The notes under the pieces were generated by a model. That model was not told where the DNA came from, made no database searches, and worked only from the letters and a program-made list of their open reading frames with translations. Shown here in pieces: positions 48,793 through 61,933 of a DNA stretch of 64,000 nt (positions within the stretch are counted from its first letter, which is position 1; the number at the start of each line of letters is the position of its first letter). Source of the stretch: Membranipora membranacea (Eukaryota; Bryozoa; Gymnolaemata; Cheilostomatida; Membraniporidae); assembly GCA_914767715.1 (NCBI GenBank), contig OU612072.1:10974001-11038000 (forward strand), written 5' to 3'. Position numbers and translations under genes: made by a program.

Positions 48793-49682
48793 GGCCTAAT
48801 AATAACTGGAATTCAGGTCAATGGTTGAAGTGGTACAATGGGGGTTTTCACTCAGTCTAACAACAGAGTACAAACAAGGCAACATTATGTCAAGGCAGGG
48901 AGGTCTAAGTGGGTTGAGTTCAGGCACACAGTGAAATAAAACGCTATCATTGCAAATGGTTATTATATATGATTTTTTTCTTTCAATTATTTCCAGTCCG
49001 GCTGAAGCTAGGCACACCAATTCTCGGTCAAATTTTCCCAGCTACATATTCTTGATGGGGACTTTTTTTGAATTATGGACAAACTATGATAAAACATCTC
49101 TTGAAACTAATTTTTGATTTTTCCTGGTTTAAGGGCTGCGCAAATACCAAAATTATTCTGCTCATACTGTGCAGGTCACTTAAAATCCATTGAACAATGC
49201 TTATATACTTTTGAACATTCAATTCAATAACCAACAAATTGGGAATAAGTCTCAATTTGATATCCTTTCTAAATGAAATGCCAAAGGGAAAAAATATCTT
49301 TTGCAATGCTCAGCCCTAATCTGGGGGAAAAATCGCATTTAATTCACTGAGCACGATATTGGTTATCTGTAGACTAGTCTAAAATTATAGGTGCTGCTAC
49401 TTTGGCTGCAAAATACTAACTAAAAACTTATTCCACTCGTGTTTAATTATAAAAGCATAGTTGGTCATGTGATACTAACTGAGGAAAATTCCATAGATGG
49501 CTTGTAAGAGTTGTAATTAGAAAAGCAACTAAAATGATGAGACTGGAAGACAACTAATAATAATAAGAAAGCATGTAAAATGAAATTTTAAATATTTTAA
49601 ATGTCCAGCTGGAAAATCCACCACAACAAAACCATATGCCAGCTTCAGACTTCATCTACTGTTTGAGGCAACCAACGAGGCT
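48793..49682. other. 3' flank of lipoxygenase gene
   Basis: No coding sequence recognised. The 3' UTR of the minus-strand lipoxygenase should occupy the upper part, but no single poly(A) signal stands out. Confidence 0.4.
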
Positions 49683-52600
49683 CTATATAGCGATGCAGTT
49701 AGGGATGTATCTAGGTATCAGGTTTCTGTACTTGTCTCTGCGTCTCTTATTCTTCTGTGCCAGCTTTGACTCAATATCTCTTAGTTCACTACGCAACCTG
49801 TTTAGATTAGAAAGCAAATGCCGAGGTGAACATAAATTTGTACTTTCCCTTGTGAGTGAGTTATAAAAGTGTGAAATGGAATAGCTAGAAGTGAGGATGT
49901 AAAAGGAACAGGGATTGGTGAGAAGACCGGATATGCGAGGATAGGTGGAAATAAAGAGGACCGGGGAGTTGATGAGTGAAAGTAGAAATTGAGGGTTGAG
50001 AGAGATACTTACAGAATAGAACTAGAGGTAAATATAAGTCTAAATAGTTTTATTGACCGCATTACAATCCTCACCATATTTATTGGTCTCATAACATTTG
50101 AGCTGTGACAATTTTAAAAATCTTCCAAAAACATCCACCAGTCAATGCAGCACACTAATAAATCAAATATAATCAGCAGCCAATAAGCATGATGGATAAC
50201 TCACTCCTCAGCTGCCGCCAGACTGGCAGGGTCATAAGCATACTGTACATCAAAGTCACCTAGTCGATCCGGTCCGCTGATGCTAAGTGTCGCTACAATC
50301 ATCATTATCTTCATAGTCTGCTCTTTGTCTGGAAGCATGTCTACTACATCTTTCTCTGTCAATGCTGCCTGCAGCACAAAGCATGTTTATTTACTTTCAA
50401 CACATTACAGCAATCATCAGACATCAGCTTAAATCATGAGTTATTCAATATATGTGAGATTGTCATAACAAACTTTTTTAGGCTTAGGTCACGTTGCCAG
50501 CACCAAGCTTAATCTAAAAATTCTACAACTGTTGGGGAAAGAAGAGATTGGCTAAGGTTGCTGGCATGCATTAGTCAAGTCAGGAGTAGAACTGAGGATT
50601 GAATACATGATCTTGCAAGCCCGCGTTTGCATCTCTACCAATCATATTCTTCTATATCATTACATTGCTATTGCACTAGAAACACCATCATTAGCTAACG
50701 GGCTGTCCAACCATCTCACCTTGGTTCTTGGCCAATCACCCCTGAGTGCTAGAGGAGAGTTTGGAGGAAACCCATACTGTTCATACTGTCCAGCATTCAC
50801 AGCAGAGTGTTGGACAGATGCAGTGAAGATGAACACAGTCACTATTTCTACCAGATCATCTATGTTTTCAACGTAGTATGTGTCATTTTCATATTTCACT
50901 GGCATACCCTGAAATTAGTTATAATAGATACACATCAAGGTGGTGATATAGCACATCATGCAACATTAATGAGAACAAGTATATCTAATGTGAATACAGA
51001 GGAAAGGAATGCTAATCTTCACTACTCCCAAGTATGCAATACTTAGTATAAACAAATGGTATAAACAAATCAAAAGCTGCATACCTTGATCTGACAGTCA
51101 TTAACTAGTTCATTGACCCAGCCTTGAAGCTCATCGTCTTCAAACAGTCTGCTATCCCCTGTGTCACCTTGGCCTTATCAAAATGTAAAGATATAATATT
51201 ATTGGTCTCAGTTTTTACTGAGAAAAGACCTCAGAGACCTTGAGAATTTCTGAAGACACATCACATCACATCACATTGCTGTTGTGTCTTCAAAACCAAT
51301 ATCAAGATAATATAAAGCAAGCAAATATTTTTGCTCACATTTGACATTTTAGATTACATGAATTCTCGAAAGGAAACCATGTGACCTTATGTGATTCTGA
51401 CGCATGGCTATTTGCTCACAGGTATAAGGAATAAGGAATAATTGTACACATTAAAACATAATGTACCGTAAAAGCTGCGGATACATGTTCGTACATATTT
51501 CTGGAGTGCAACCCAAAGCAGTTTGCCATCATCTCGGTAATGGTATGAAGGAAGAGAAGTGATATTGTTTACACCTCTCTTCTTCAGGTTATTCAAGAAG
51601 TTTCCGTCGCTCTGCAGTGACCATTGGGAGAAACGGTCCTTGATGATGTTCATTGCACCAGTACGACCGACTCTCGAGGCTTGGTCAAAGGTCGCTCCGG
51701 GGGCCAGCAACTCTCTTGCACCACGGCTAGGATAGGATAAGAATATAGTAGGTCAGTTAAATATACCATTGCTTACGATGACATATTTTTCCAGTTTTAG
51801 ACTTTTGCATATGCAATCGGGATTTCCTGTCCGAGAGCCAACATCGAGAATAGCAACAATAACATACAATAAGTTATAACCAGTATTTCACCATGAGGTC
51901 TTTCTACTAAAGACAGAACAGAACAGAAAGAACAGTTAGCACTAGACGAATATACAGATTTAGACTTAAAAATGAGAATGAGCTAGTTAATTTGTAAGTG
52001 CTGATGATGCTAAAGATGAGTGAAAAAAAACTTACAAATTGATTTGCATAGCATAGCGGATGTGGGGTGCTAAAAGCCTGAAGACAGGATGCGATTGGGA
52101 GAGCTGTCGATGGCTGGCTACTCCAACTGCCTCAATAAGCATGTGTGTTAATCCTTCAAATACAAAATATTAATAAACGATAAGTTTAAATTTGAATAAA
52201 TTAAATCTTTCTCTGCATAGCTGGTAAATGTCAGCAGACATTGAGAAGCATGATAATATATTCAAAAAGAGTTCAGGACACAAAAAACTTTCGCCCCCCC
52301 CCCCCCTTCTTGCTCTTTTTAAAAATCCAACACAGCAGGAAGGAAAAGCTATTACAAATAGCATGGCAATTTTCGAGTTTATACCATGAACGGTATTGAC
52401 CTGGCACCAGAAAAGTGTTTTTCTCACCTAGATGTGCTGCAGCTTCGTGATGTGAGCCATCAGCAACATTAAACCACATCTTAGCAGCCATCCATGTGTA
52501 GTGATCATCTTTAGGTGTGAACACCTGAAACAAAAATGAATCAGCTAATTCAAATGAAAGCTAATTTAAAATGAAAACAACAAGGTCAAAATTACACTAA

Positions 52601-55600
52601 TTGGTCTAAAGTATTCCTGAAATATAAGGAGCAAAATAAATCATATAACTTTTTATGCAAGCTCTGTTTCAAAGACTGATTGAAAACATTTCAAGTCCAA
52701 TAAGTTTAAAAATGACCTCAAATAGTTTTGATCCTTACATCAATACTATCTAAGATCAAGATGGCACTGTATATTTGGCACAAGTTAAAGCAGATTTACG
52801 TTCCAATAAAGACATGCAATGTTGCAATAAGCATCAACTTTTTAACTCGCATCAGCGAAATTTTTTCCTTTGGATACAGGAGGGCTAAGTGTGTGCGGGA
52901 TGGGTGCTGTAAATATTTGCATATACTTGTGAGGAGAGTAACTCCGATCAATTCTGCCAAAATGCTGGAGTACTTGTAACAGATTTCTTGTTCAAATAAC
53001 AGCTTGCAAAAAATAGTTTGTAGCTTCAACATCAAAAGGTGAAAGAATCGGTTAAATTGGAATCGCCCATATCTGGTAATAATCTTTAATTTTCTGGAAT
53101 CAAGGTACCGAAATCATCATGCATCAAAAGTTGGTCCCAGCCCAGACCAAGTTTCCACAATGCCTACAGCAACTCATGCGACTGCTAACGGTTTAATGCT
53201 TGTGTAAACTGATGAATGTGTTTGTGTAAGCTTGCAGGTGAATTTTTTAACACAATTAGCTGCAGGCTCTGTGGGTTATGCACAGAAAACGTGAAACAGT
53301 CTTATGGTATAGAGTGCTTACAGGTGCATCTTCGTCAGGAGTAAGCTGGATAGCTATCGGCATTAATTGATCATTATCTGCTGCATAAAAGAGGCCAACA
53401 GGTCCTGGCATAGGCTCAGCAGCCTCAATATCTGCCATGAAGCTCATATCAACCATGTAAACACGTTTGTCACTCATAGAATTTTCCAACGCTATGCCAG
53501 GAGGTAGGTTCTGCACGATATCTGTGATAGCTTTTTCCATGCTATGAAAAAAAGGAAGTAGAATATTGTGGAAATAGAGAGAAGAATAAAACCATTGCCA
53601 AACAATAATGTGTCATAAACCAGCTGGCTGATTTGACAGTAACAGATGAATATCGAAACCTTAATGTAGTGTGGTCCGAGATACAGGAACCAAGGTTAAG
53701 GAGCTATAGATAGGGACTACCTGCAGTAAAGAGGAAGGGAGACTTCCGGACTGCGCACCGGAGATGGGCAAGAACCATGAGGAGTACAAGACAAGACAGG
53801 GAAAAACTAAACATAGCTAGACAGACATAAAAGCCGAAGGACCACTGAACTGGTGAGTACAATACACTATACTTAAGCCAATGCTGACACAGCTGGGCTT
53901 TGTGGCATCAAAACATCTAGCCAGTAGCTATGAATGGAGTTATATGAGCTCTCAAAATGCAAGTAGTATCTTCTTCCCCAGCCATCCACCATTAGTGATG
54001 ACATATGTTGAGGTTGACCAATCAGGTTGGATCTCAGCTAGATTTTAAAGGCACCTGATTGGTCAAACTCGACATATGTCATCACTTATGGTGGATGGCT
54101 GGGGAAGAGGATACTCCTTACATTTTGAGAGCTCATATAACTCCATTCAAAGCTACTGGCTAGATGTTTTGATGCCACAACTCTCTTTTTAAAATTTTGA
54201 CTGGTGGCTATGCTGGGCAAAGCCCAGCTGGGCAGCAGTGGTTCAACAATGTGATGTCTACAAGAATGAAGAGACGGTAAATCAAACCAACTGTTTGCTA
54301 GGCCAGACAAGATCAGTGAGAATTGTTTGCTCTGTATTGCAGATTCAGCCTAATGATAATGTTTGCAGCGGAGTCGCAATAATTCATAATCGTTTTAGAC
54401 AACAGCCAAATTATAGGAAGCTCACTGAACTGGATCTAAAACGCTGAGGTTGGTAAAATAACTTATGGTCCGTACCTCATCCTCAAATCCTCATCAAAGG
54501 ATCAGAGCCGTTACCATCATGTACTCAGCAGATAAAACACTTAGCATTACAGTTAAAACGTTTAGCATACTTACAAGTCTAGTTAAAGCGTACTAATCCC
54601 TGCATATTGCAATGAAAATTTAATATCAGAAGCATCAAAAGTATAGGAATAAATGCCTACCTAGAAAGCACACAGACCATAACAAACAACAACCTTGTAC
54701 ACACCCTGGTTGAACAAACGGGATAACTAATAGAGTAAACGCTCAGTGTCATATAGGAGTGGCTACATGATAACTGGATAACTGGTAACTGATAACTGGT
54801 AACTGATAACTGGAGACTCCCAACGGCTCAAGAGTTTGATGATCAATTTCTATTGAAAGGATTAGGTCGACAATGTTAAATAGTCAGTTACTATTTGAAT
54901 TTCATGACAGAAGTAAGCGGGTACCTAGTTTTTTTGTTAGAGTATGAATTTTACTTACAGTCTAGGCAGTTCATTACAGACTTTTATGAGGCCAGGATTG
55001 GTGCCTGTCAGTCTTAGACGTCCAAATCCAGCATCCTCAGTCCAGTCAGTCATTCCCTGTATGATTATAAAGCAAGCTTAACTAGATATTCTAGGATATA
55101 CATGAAGTGGACGGCTATCATAAATAATGTAGTGTAATGTTGCCTACAGACAACTCTTGAGCTCAATAAGATGATTAACTCATACATAATACTTTACTTG
55201 CATGCACTACAGAATATTCATATACATTTAACACCACTGATAGATAGGGGGAGGGTAAAGGGTCTGAACGAATGATTCGCACAGTACAATTAAATGGTCT
55301 TTTTGTTACAGCTTCCTTCAACTTGAATGCTTTTTCAAAGTGTGGTTTTTTTAGACAAAATATTGATCCAACAAACAAGCTTGCAGAGCCATTGACAGTA
55401 GTAGCTGGCACTAGGTGTGATTGACAGGACTGTTTTTCCAACGACTCAATCTTTATTGACAATGTTCCTTGTGAAAAAACACTGGCTGCTGCTAGTATGA
55501 TAGATAAAACTACTTACCCAACAACTTGATCTCATTCTTAGTGTAAAATAAATGGTTCGAGTTGATGACTTACCTCTGGTACATGAAAGTTGTCACCCTG

Positions 55601-57492
55601 ATATAGCTGCTCAATGTCAGAGAGGCTCTCAAAGTTTTGAGTGTTATTGAAGAGTTCTAGGAGCGTTGAGATGAAGTTAGACTTTTCCCAAAAAATGTGA
55701 TTCTACAAAAGTGTAAACAAAAATCCGTCAGTTGGATATTTGTAAAGTGATACTACTACCTTATTCCTTATTTTGGAAAAGACCATCATAAATCACTCAT
55801 TTGAAATTTGAAATACTTTTTTTTTAAATTAAACAGATAAACTGACCTTATTTGGAATGAAAAATTTAGATGACAATTTTACCAAACAGCATCGTTTTCA
55901 GAGAGGTACAGTTAAAACTATACGGGATGCAACCCATAATGTATCAGAGATATTGACATTAGCGCAGAATTTTCTCCTCCTGACACTTACAGAGTATTCC
56001 AGGGTAAACCTCTCATCATCAGGCAGTATCTCAACCTAAATAAGTTTTAACACAACATTATCAGTGACTGTGAAGTACAAGTTGAGACAATTTTCAACGT
56101 AGCCTGACATAAATATCAACTTACCTAGGAGATATCACCATAGACTTAATTATTTACTTAATATATAGCTGGTTGTCTGATCAGCCATAAATTGTTATGC
56201 AGATTGGCTTGCTAACAAAGCAAAGCAAAATTACAAGACTATGGTATATTCAGTGTATTACTTTCCGTAAGGCAAAGGGCGTTTCAAGTCACATTATGTC
56301 ACTAAGCAAACCTCGATACACTTACACTTGGGGGTCCACCATGAACTCTTCCACTGTAGATATATGTCTCTCGCTTGAGCTTTAATGCTTTGCTACGGAT
56401 CTCTGGATTTTCATCATCTTGAGGCAGCGCTGAGTCAAACTCACTGAGAGTGATCTCATCTGAGTGGTGCAGCCAGCGATGTACAGGGAAATAACTAGAG
56501 TGAATTATCAAGTCATCATCGTCGTCATTATAAACATCCAAATAGTCAATCTTCACCAAATCTATATACCTGGAATACGGAAGTAAGACCGTCCAGATAA
56601 TAAATCTTGCAGGATTCAGGTTTGATTGGCCGCTTTTTTTATGATGATAAAAGCGTCCTGCTGAGATGCAAACTTCACAAAGCTCCATTATTCAGTAGAT
56701 TCATATGTAGGAACAAGTACTTACCAGTCTTGACTTCCGATGGTATCTGTTCTTCTCATGGTGATGGATTTGATGTACTCTGCATCAGCAAGTGTCAAGT
56801 CATACTGTTGAGTATGTCCTTTTCTCACACTGTTATTATCAGCTACAAGGGACTGAGTTCGGCTTGCTCTACCGGTCCGGTCGGTCATCAGGATATCAAC
56901 CTAGGTGAATACATTGGCTATAATGAAAGAATGTGAGAAGCAAACGATAAAAGGAAGACCAAGGAAGGTCTGGAATTCTGTAAAATAAGTCCAGATGAAC
57001 TCTGCTTATCATCAGCTAGTAAAATTGTATTCATAAATTTGTGTCATTATTATTCTGATGTGGGAATATTTTCCAATAAATTTTTGGTAGTGACTTATGA
57101 ATATGTGACATATCCAAGGAGGCTAAACGACAAAAAAAGTTATAAAGATTTTAGCTCAAAAATAACAATAATTAGGTTGTGATACAAGCTTTTCTAACAA
57201 AGTACTAATATAAAGAGCATAGATTTTGTCTATTTATGTTGCTGTCGTGTGAAGTTGTTGAAAGTAGCAAGCATGGACTTACATTGATTGGTGACCAAGA
57301 GCTCCCGTTTGACTTTCTGTCGCCAGTTGTGATGTACACTTTGTGAGTTGGGTTCTGTCTGCCGACAGCTTGCACATTGATGTTGGCAGCAACAAGATAA
57401 AATGTCAACAACAACACCTTCCATGGTATCTGCCATGAGATTATAGCCAACAAAGAACGCCGGCTGGAGCCAGTTGATCCTGAGAACAGCAT
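49683..57492 (-). CDS. Animal-type lipoxygenase, PLAT plus catalytic domain, 14 exons
   Basis: Exons 5' to 3': 57283-57492, 56725-56900, 56326-56569, 55991-56035, 55574-55702, 54959-55056, 53322-53541, 52428-52524, 52036-52153, 51467-51726, 51085-51167 (or from 51173), 50720-50908, 50205-50368, 49683-49797. All phases agree; 2148 nt, 715 residues. Lipoxygenases add O2 to polyunsaturated fatty acids using non-haem iron. Residues about 26-42 form a hydrophobic leader ([17 protein letters not shown]), unusual for this mostly cytosolic family. KVYITTGD to HRWL is the PLAT domain. Catalytic domain: [12 protein letters not shown] (the second His of HEAAAH and the His of LTH align with human 5-LOX His367 and His372), [25 protein letters not shown] (His and Asn ligands), and terminal IPNCIAI with the C-terminal Ile ligand. 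Length is slightly above the usual 660-680 because of the leader. No disabling change seen. Positional specificity cannot be read. Confidence 0.9.
53890..54230. mobile_element. Foldback MITE in lipoxygenase intron 6
   Basis: Arms of about 150 bp (ggcatcaaaacatctagcca, ccccagccatccacca, gatgacatatgt, tgaccaatcagg) are inverted around about 54035. The right arm has extra bases near its outer end. Outermost words are cagctgggctttg and complement. No clear target duplication. Confidence 0.8.
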
Positions 57493-57779
57493 TACATTGA
57501 TTCCTTTGCTTGAGTGGAGTTGTGCTGGTTGCCAAGCTGATTAAATGGTGATGAAGGTTTCAGAGGACTTCATTACTGCAACACACTTTGGCTCAACATT
57601 TGCCTTAGAACACGCCCACAGCCACTTAGGACACACCCACAGCCATATATCTGCCGTCCCATTCACTAATTTTAGCCAACATACTTGTATGGTGTCTCTT
57701 AGTAACATATCTGATCTGCAGCCAGCCAGTAAAAGATTGTTCAGTTGTTGGAAGTGGTTCTAATATTCAACATTTTTGT

Positions 57780-58448
57780 GACACAGCAATAACAAAATGA
57801 ATAATGTTTGCATTGTTCCTGTTGGTCTTTTAAAACCCGGCACAGAAATAATACATCAAAGCAATTTTCATTCTTATCATATAAGCGATCAGCTAGAATC
57901 AAAGCAAAACACCAAATCAGGTTTCAGGTCTTTGACCTACTGATTTGTGTCAGAGCAATTACAAAATGAATGATGTTTGCATTGCTCCTGTTGGACTTTT
58001 AGAACCCAGCACAGAAATAATACATCAAAGGATTTTTCATTCTTATCGTATTAGCGATCAGCTAGAATTGAAGCAAAACACTAACTCAGGTGTCGGGTCG
58101 TTGACCTTCTGATTTGTGCCAGAGCAATTACAAAATAAATAATGTTTGCATTGTTGTGTTGGACTTTTATAACCCAGCACAGAAATAATACATCAAAGCA
58201 TTTTTCATTCTTATCTTATTAGCGATCAGCTAGAATCAAAGCAAAACACAAACTCAGGTTTCGGGTCTTTGACCTACTGATTTGTGTCAGAGCAATTACA
58301 AAATGAATAATGTTTGCATTGTTGCTGTTGGACTTTTAGAACCCAGCAAAGAAATAATACATCAAAGTAATTTTCATTCTTATCCTATTAGCGATCAGCT
58401 AGAATCAAAGCAAAACACAAACTCAGGTTTTGGGTCTTTGACCTACAG
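57780..58448 (+). repeat. 169-bp tandem repeat, four copies
   Basis: Units starting acaaaatgaataatgtttgc at 57792, 57961, 58130 and 58298 (169, 169, 168 bp). They contain gcgatcagctagaat and gggtctttgacctactgatt. Located about 0.3-1 kb upstream of the lipoxygenase start codon. ORFs within are chance. Confidence 0.9.
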
Positions 58449-60370
58449 AAGGCGTAGGCTTGTACTTGTAATATTAGGATTTTTTTGGTTTTAGGAATAG
58501 ACAAATCATCAGATGGCAATAACAATGATTAATGTTTGACAAACAACTCTCCAGTTCCAGGGGCATAAGAAATCTAAATGCAGTGGCATTAAAACAATAA
58601 AATTGCAAATAATCTTGGCAGAATGTGTCCCTATTGCTATTCACATGTGAATACAAATCCAAAAACCATTAGGTGAAGCTCACATCGCCCCGAAACAACC
58701 CTAGCTTTAAATCACCCATCTTAACTCAGGCACAGTGTTCATAATTGATAGCTTGTTTAGTTGGCTCCCATCATAGTTTACCACCTTATCCTGCATATTA
58801 CACCAATCTCCCCAATTATGTTATCATGTACCCCTTAGTTTCCCAATTCAATGGAAAATGTGATGTCATGCCAAAGTTGTTTGATTTATTTCCATCTAGT
58901 TGGTGCAAAATCGTTAATCATCCACAGAAAAATAGCAAGTTCAAATGAATGTCAAAAACCACTGCTCGGTGGCATTGAATTTGTAGGGCTGAAACTATTG
59001 AATGCACCTAGATCAAATTAGTCACCAAATTAGCGTTCTACTGCCTTGATGTAATTCCGTACTTCAACTTACTACATTGTTAAATGTCAAATTCCTTACT
59101 TTTATTGCTGCACTGTTACAATATAGATAACAATCAGACCCATTTAATCTTGGTGATTAGCCTCAATGGTTTAATCTGTTTGCCATCATGTTACAATCAG
59201 GCATCCACCTGTAACTATGGTAAATAGTGTTAGGAAATCTAATTCTTCAAACCCTGAGAGCTTGAAAGCATCATTTAGACCCAGGGTTATACTGAGAGAC
59301 ACTATTGAACTCTAATTGAGTTATGAAATACCAGAAGACAACAATTAGTGAAAGGTAAAAAGATTCAAAATGATCTTTTTGCTCCATAGGAATAATCATG
59401 TTTTCGATTCTGTGGATAAGAGTCTCAATTTTTCCTCAGCCTAAGATCTTGAAAGACAAATACAATTCCCTATCTGTGTAGCTGAATTAGGCAATATTAT
59501 ATTGCGTAATTCAGTTACACGATGCTTTGTATTCCCTGTCTGTCGATGATCATAATCGTTGCTTTATGTATTCATGCTTCAAAATTTCCTTCCGATGTGA
59601 TTGTTGGTTTGTAGTTTTGATCTCGAGAAAACCTCTTATGTCCTTACGAAAATGAAATTTCAAAGAAGGAGTTTGAATTTATTTTGCTCCTAGATTAATT
59701 AAAATAATATTTACATTTGTATATGGGTTATGGTCAACCATGCTTCATCAAAAGTAGAAGTAGAGTAGAAAAAATCGTACCACTATATGCCATGACCCAA
59801 TGTTGAATGCCAGCGAAAATCCAACACTTTTTGTTGCTATTGTATGTATATTGTAAAGCAATTTTCAAATTCAAAATCTGATCAAAATTGATTGAGTTAT
59901 GAACGAAAATTCTGGATTATGGACAGTAATTTAATGATAGCGTCATTGCTTCTACACCTTCCAATGATGTTACGCCGCCCCACAATTAAGCGCCTCACTT
60001 CAGCTGGATATGGTGTCCTTTCTAGGTTTATCTTTAGGTCTGTGGTTTTCATTCTGCGTTTCTCTATTAGTTATACAAGATTGTCTTCTCATTCATAATG
60101 GAAAGATAGCTACTGACCATTGGTCACATATAGTGCTTAAAGTCATAACATGACTTATAAAAGATTGTGCACACAGTCATAATGTACTGTATCTCTATCG
60201 ATGAAATAATATAAATAGCCCCTTATTGTCTAAATGCGATGGAAATTAGTGAAAGTATGTCAAAGAACATTCCGCACAAGATGGTGTTTACATTGTGACT
60301 TTTGAGGCAATGTTTTACAATAAGATATGATTATTAGCTTAAAATAATTAAAACAAATACAGCCACTTAC
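58449..60370. other. No gene recognised
   Basis: AT-rich intergenic DNA apart from the dispersed repeat at 59852-59963. Confidence 0.4.
59852..59963 (-). repeat. Dispersed repeat, copy 2
   Basis: Inverted partner of 45712-45830 (complement begins gaaggtgtagaagcaatgac). Shared length about 115 bp. Confidence 0.6.
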
Positions 60371-60526
60371 CCTCAGCAAATACGCAAATACCTCTGCAAA
60401 TACAAAAAGTACCATCTGCAGAATATCACTAATATTTGATGGGTCTCGTCTGCTCAACTTGATTTGCTTGTTGTCAGCGTTTGCTGCATTGTCCGCTGTC
60501 ATTCCATAAGGAGGGATAGGACTGTG
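60371..60526 (-). CDS. Solitary internal exon, unknown gene
   Basis: 156 nt, open throughout in phase 0 to 0, with a polypyrimidine acceptor (tttgctttttacag) and a donor AGG before gtaagt. It encodes HSPIPPYGMTADNAANADNK, a charged middle, and ISDILQMVLFVFAEVFAYLL, which may be a membrane-spanning or hydrophobic amphipathic helix. No neighbouring exon was found within the window; the RTE element begins about 0.4 kb upstream of it. I do not recognise the family. Confidence 0.45.
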
Positions 60527-61364
60527 CTGTAAAAAGCAAATACAAACTTCAGATGGCTGTTGTTAACCAGTTTTCGATGCTAAGCCTAGAGTTTAATACA
60601 TAGATGAATATTACAGGGCTGCCCAGTAGTGCAAATTTAATGGTATTTTTCGTAGCCAAACAATCATCTGTCAATTCTTTGCACAGATGTATCGATTTGA
60701 ATTGACTAAGGCAACACTGATGCCCGAGGTGTAGGTCAATTTATGTAATATGTATAGGGTAATAATCATCATTATTATTCCTAACGTTGCATTAAGCTTT
60801 CGAAGGGAACAGTCACAAAATTTAATCCTCTCTTTTCACTTTCATTCTATTGATATACAACTCAAGGATTATACTATAGAGACTATTATTTACACCAGTG
60901 TACACTTGCTATTGTGTTCTAAATCTCACCTTTCTCACCTAGTCCGCCGTGTTCCGGGATTGGTGGCGGTCCTGCAGGGCACCAAATTCTATCAGAGAAT
61001 GCCATCTGATTCTTTCATCAACATCTTCATATGAGAGACCCCATCTCAGCATGTCATCATTCACTGTATCTATCCACCTTTTTTTTGGCCTCCCTCTCTT
61101 TCTCTTACACTGTATTCTCATCTCAGCCACCATTCAAATATATTCCTCCCTATCTCTCCTGCGTGCATGTCCGTACCATTGAAGACGTCTCCTCCTCATG
61201 CCTATTGCAATCACTTCTATTTTGGCCTCCTCCCTTATACTCTCATTTGTTTTATGGTCTTCCCAGTTTTATATTATAAATGTGTCGGAGGATTCTCCTC
61301 CCAGTTGTACTTATCTTGTCTTCTTGTGGCCAGATCTTATTTTCATACATCAGTGTAGGTTTTA

Positions 61365-61610
61365 TTGATTAAAAAAAAATCCGATATCATATCACTTGCC
61401 CATCCCGAGGCATGGGCGGCGAAATATTAGTGCCTTAATGGCGAGGCCGCAATATCTGCGCCAATTTGCTTTCAGTTTGTAGGCAGGTCGGAGCACACAT
61501 GGGGGCCAACCAATCCCCAGTAGAAGATGGAATGCAGTGGGATTCGAACCCACGACCTTCAACACTTGCGTGTTAAAGTCCGGCACTCTTACCAACTGAG
61601 CCACCTACTA
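61365..61610 (-). mobile_element. tRNA-derived SINE, copy 3, inserted in RTE LINE
   Basis: The complement begins ggtggctcagttggtaagag (A box) with gggttcgaatcccac (B box), followed by the shared body (ggttggcccccatgtgtgct, ggcgcagatattgcggcctc, cgccgcccatgcctcg) and the tail ttttttttaatcaa. It splits the RTE frame between EVV and KPTLMYENK, so it is younger than the LINE. It is the most complete copy here. Confidence 0.85.
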
Positions 61611-61933
61611 CTTCTACTGCCGTCTTGTCCAATAGAACCTTGAGCTTGGCGGGAATTTTCTTATCACAAAGCACTCCCGTCAGCTCTCTCCATCTATTAC
61701 ATGCCTTATCTATCTTCTTTGCAACTTCTGTTTCGCATCCTCCCTCTTGATCCATTGTGGTTCCCAGGTATTTGAATGTTAATACCTGCGGCAGCTCAGT
61801 TGACCTTCTCAATCATACTTTTTCATTTCTATCCTTTGTAAATTTCCGGCTGGCGGTAGATGTTCTGTCTTTGGCCTACTAACTTTTAAGCCTGCATCTT
61901 ATAAGCACCCCCTCCAGTTCTCCAGTCCCTCTT

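Noticed and set aside
57230-57535. Alternative 101-codon frame over lipoxygenase exon 1
   Set aside because: The other frame joins in phase to exon 2 and gives the PLAT start; this one does not.
57780-58448. CRISPR-like array
   Set aside because: Repeats are contiguous 169-bp units with no unique spacers, in eukaryotic DNA.
61530-61608. Functional tRNA gene
   Set aside because: A and B boxes are present, but the head is fused to a SINE body, the acceptor stem does not close convincingly, and it is inserted in a LINE.
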